Assembly (NCBI RefSeq): GCF_000518225.1
Contig: NZ_JADE01000006.1
Location: 1-64,000 of the forward strand
Length of the DNA stretch: 64,000 nt
Origin: Helicobacter pametensis ATCC 51478
GTDB taxonomy: Bacteria; Campylobacterota; Campylobacteria; Campylobacterales; Helicobacteraceae
Direction: 5' to 3'
Shown: positions 63,296-64,000 of the stretch, one piece after another
Layout: each line of letters starts with the position of its first letter
Position numbering within the stretch: position 1 is the stretch's first letter
The notes under the pieces: model-generated
Told to the model about the DNA's origin: nothing
The model's database searches: none
Seen by the model: the letters and a program-made list of their open reading frames with translations, nothing else
Translations under genes and position numbers: made by a program

Positions 63296-63796
63296 ATGAA
63301 AAAAATTGGGATTTTTTATGGAAGTGATGGAGGTAATACTCAAAGCGTATGCCAAAAGATTGCCAAAGAGTTTGGAGAAGAAAATGTGGCACTCTTTGAT
63401 GTTGCCAAAACGAGCAAAGAGGAAATTTTAGGTTTTGATAACTTGATTCTTGCAAGTTCAACTTATGGAAGCGGAGAATTGCAGGATGATTGGGATGGAA
63501 TGCTTGATCAATTGCAAGAGAGTGATTTCGCATCAAAGGTTGTCGCACTTGTGGGAGTAGGAGATCAAGATACCTATAGTGATACATTCTGTGATAGCTT
63601 GTATTTTTTGTATGAGAAGACAAAGCAGGCAAAAATCATCGGTCAAACAGAGGTTGAGGGCTATGAGTTTAGTGATAGCAAGGCTTTAGTCGATGGTAAA
63701 TTCATCGGATTGGCATTGGATGAAGACAATCAAGATGATTTGACAGATGAGAGAATCCAAAAATGGGTAGAGATGATCAAACCTCTTTTTGCCTAA
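63296..63796 (+). CDS. fldA: Flavodoxin
   Basis: A 166-residue FMN electron carrier; in Helicobacter it accepts electrons from pyruvate oxidoreductase and is essential. The FMN phosphate loop is KIGIFYGSDGGNTQSV, and the isoalloxazine-binding loops are ASSTYGSGELQDDWDG and GVGDQDTYSDTFCDSLYFLY. The start at 63296 follows AAAGGAG by 5 nt (an ATG at 63293 is also possible). Confidence 0.95.
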   Translation: MKKIGIFYGSDGGNTQSVCQKIAKEFGEENVALFDVAKTSKEEILGFDNLILASSTYGSGELQDDWDGMLDQLQESDFASKVVALVGVGDQDTYSDTFCDSLYFLYEKTKQAKIIGQTEVEGYEFSDSKALVDGKFIGLALDEDNQDDLTDERIQKWVEMIKPLFA

Positions 63797-63846
63797 TCAC
63801 TCTCTAAGCTTCAAGACACAAACAATCAAGTTTTTAAATCTTGCTA

Positions 63847-63882
63847 AAATCCCAATTTGATTTTAAGATTGGATTGGGATTT
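63847..63882 (+). promoter_or_regulatory. Hairpin masking the prfB ribosome site
   Basis: 10-bp inverted repeat AAATCCCAAT / ATTGGGATTT with a 16-nt loop. The right arm contains the only Shine-Dalgarno-like sequence (GGGA) and ends 1 nt before the prfB ATG. Confidence 0.5.
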
Positions 63883-64000
63883 ATGGATAATTATGAATAT
63901 TCAGAGCTTTTAAAAGAACTTGATGGCAAATGCCTCAACATAGAAAAAATCATCAAACCTCAAGAAATAGAAAAAGAACTTCAGCAAATCGCCGCAATCG
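63883..64000 (+). CDS. prfB: Peptide chain release factor 2 (partial)
   Basis: The first 39 codons are in the window (MDNYEYSELLKELDGKCLNI, then EKIIKPQEIEKELQQI); the gene runs off the right edge. The N-terminus matches Helicobacter RF2 as I recall it (MDNYTYSELL...). RF2 recognises UGA and UAA stops. No in-frame TGA occurs in the visible part, so the E. coli type +1 frameshift near codon 26 is absent. Confidence 0.8.
   Translation, partial: MDNYEYSELLKELDGKCLNIEKIIKPQEIEKELQQIAAI

Noticed and set aside
63883-64000. Programmed +1 frameshift in prfB
   Set aside because: No in-frame TGA or CTTTGA-type slip site within the first 39 codons, where E. coli has it.
1-64000. CRISPR arrays, insertion sequences, rRNA genes, integrated phage
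   Set aside because: No direct-repeat arrays, transposase-like frames, rRNA sequence or phage genes were seen; the window is core chromosome with small accessory insertions.

Overview
The window is about 64 kb of a Campylobacterota chromosome, almost certainly a Helicobacter species other than H. pylori. Supporting signs are the epsilon-type DapD and ThrC, the CheA-CheY fusion, the flgS-napA neighbourhood, a Sel1-repeat cysteine-rich Hcp-like protein, an S10-spc-alpha ribosomal cluster without rpmD (L30), and an AT-rich sequence with weak -35 and TATAAT-like -10 elements. A selenocysteine-encoding selD gene, with yedF beside it, argues against H. pylori itself.

Layout. (1) 1-7.6 kb, minus strand: a cadA-type metal P-type ATPase (cut by the left edge), murA, an RsuA/RluB-type pseudouridine synthase and dnaE, the last three overlapping as one unit. 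(2) 7.7-12.9 kb: Hcp-like Sel1 protein, dapD, a small zinc-ribbon protein, rsfS, nadD, a decayed AlbA_2/RecG-like gene and uppP. (3) 12.9-22.1 kb, plus strand: a tightly overlapping run accC-nnrDE-cmoA-dapE-yedF-selD-flgI-flgJ-like-flgS, then napA. (4) 22.1-25.5 kb, minus: an AAA+ ATPase and gpmI. (5) 25.5-29.6 kb, plus: mraY and murD behind a hairpin-rich leader, tRNA-Phe, a YeiH-type membrane protein and a thioredoxin-like protein. (6) 29.6-35.4 kb, minus: glmU-argC-metallophosphoesterase-cheAY-cheW. (7) 35.5-42.1 kb: fliP, an AbgT transporter, trmA, rnhB, an Eis-like acetyltransferase and an ATPase.

(8) 42.2-56.9 kb: the S10-spc-alpha cluster, driven by a textbook sigma70 promoter (TTGACA, 17 nt, TATAAT). 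It is interrupted between infA and rpmJ by an oppositely oriented outer-membrane-protein gene and closed by a rho-independent terminator. (9) 57-61.4 kb: a D-2-hydroxyacid dehydrogenase, argB, an unrecognised gene, rplM-rpsI, ymdB and a small membrane protein with a C11 tract, converging on thrC. (10) 62.8-64 kb: a gene-poor interval, then fldA and the 5' end of prfB.

The most interesting element is in the thrC-fldA interval. A 28-codon ORF (62990-63076) with a very strong Shine-Dalgarno encodes one hydrophobic/amphipathic helix resembling the type I toxin TisB. Its start codon lies in a perfect 10-bp hairpin. A consensus -10 on the opposite strand just past its stop codon would produce an RNA antisense to the whole ORF. 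This has the architecture of a type I toxin-antitoxin locus, comparable in layout to H. pylori AapA/IsoA but with an unrelated peptide. A second structured block with interleaved (pseudoknot-like) inverted repeats follows directly. Other notable items are selD recoded through an in-frame UGA with a SECIS-like hairpin, the mraY leader hairpins, a translational hairpin before prfB, and C/G homopolymer tracts. All assignments come from reading the sequence and from memory of the families; no search was run.
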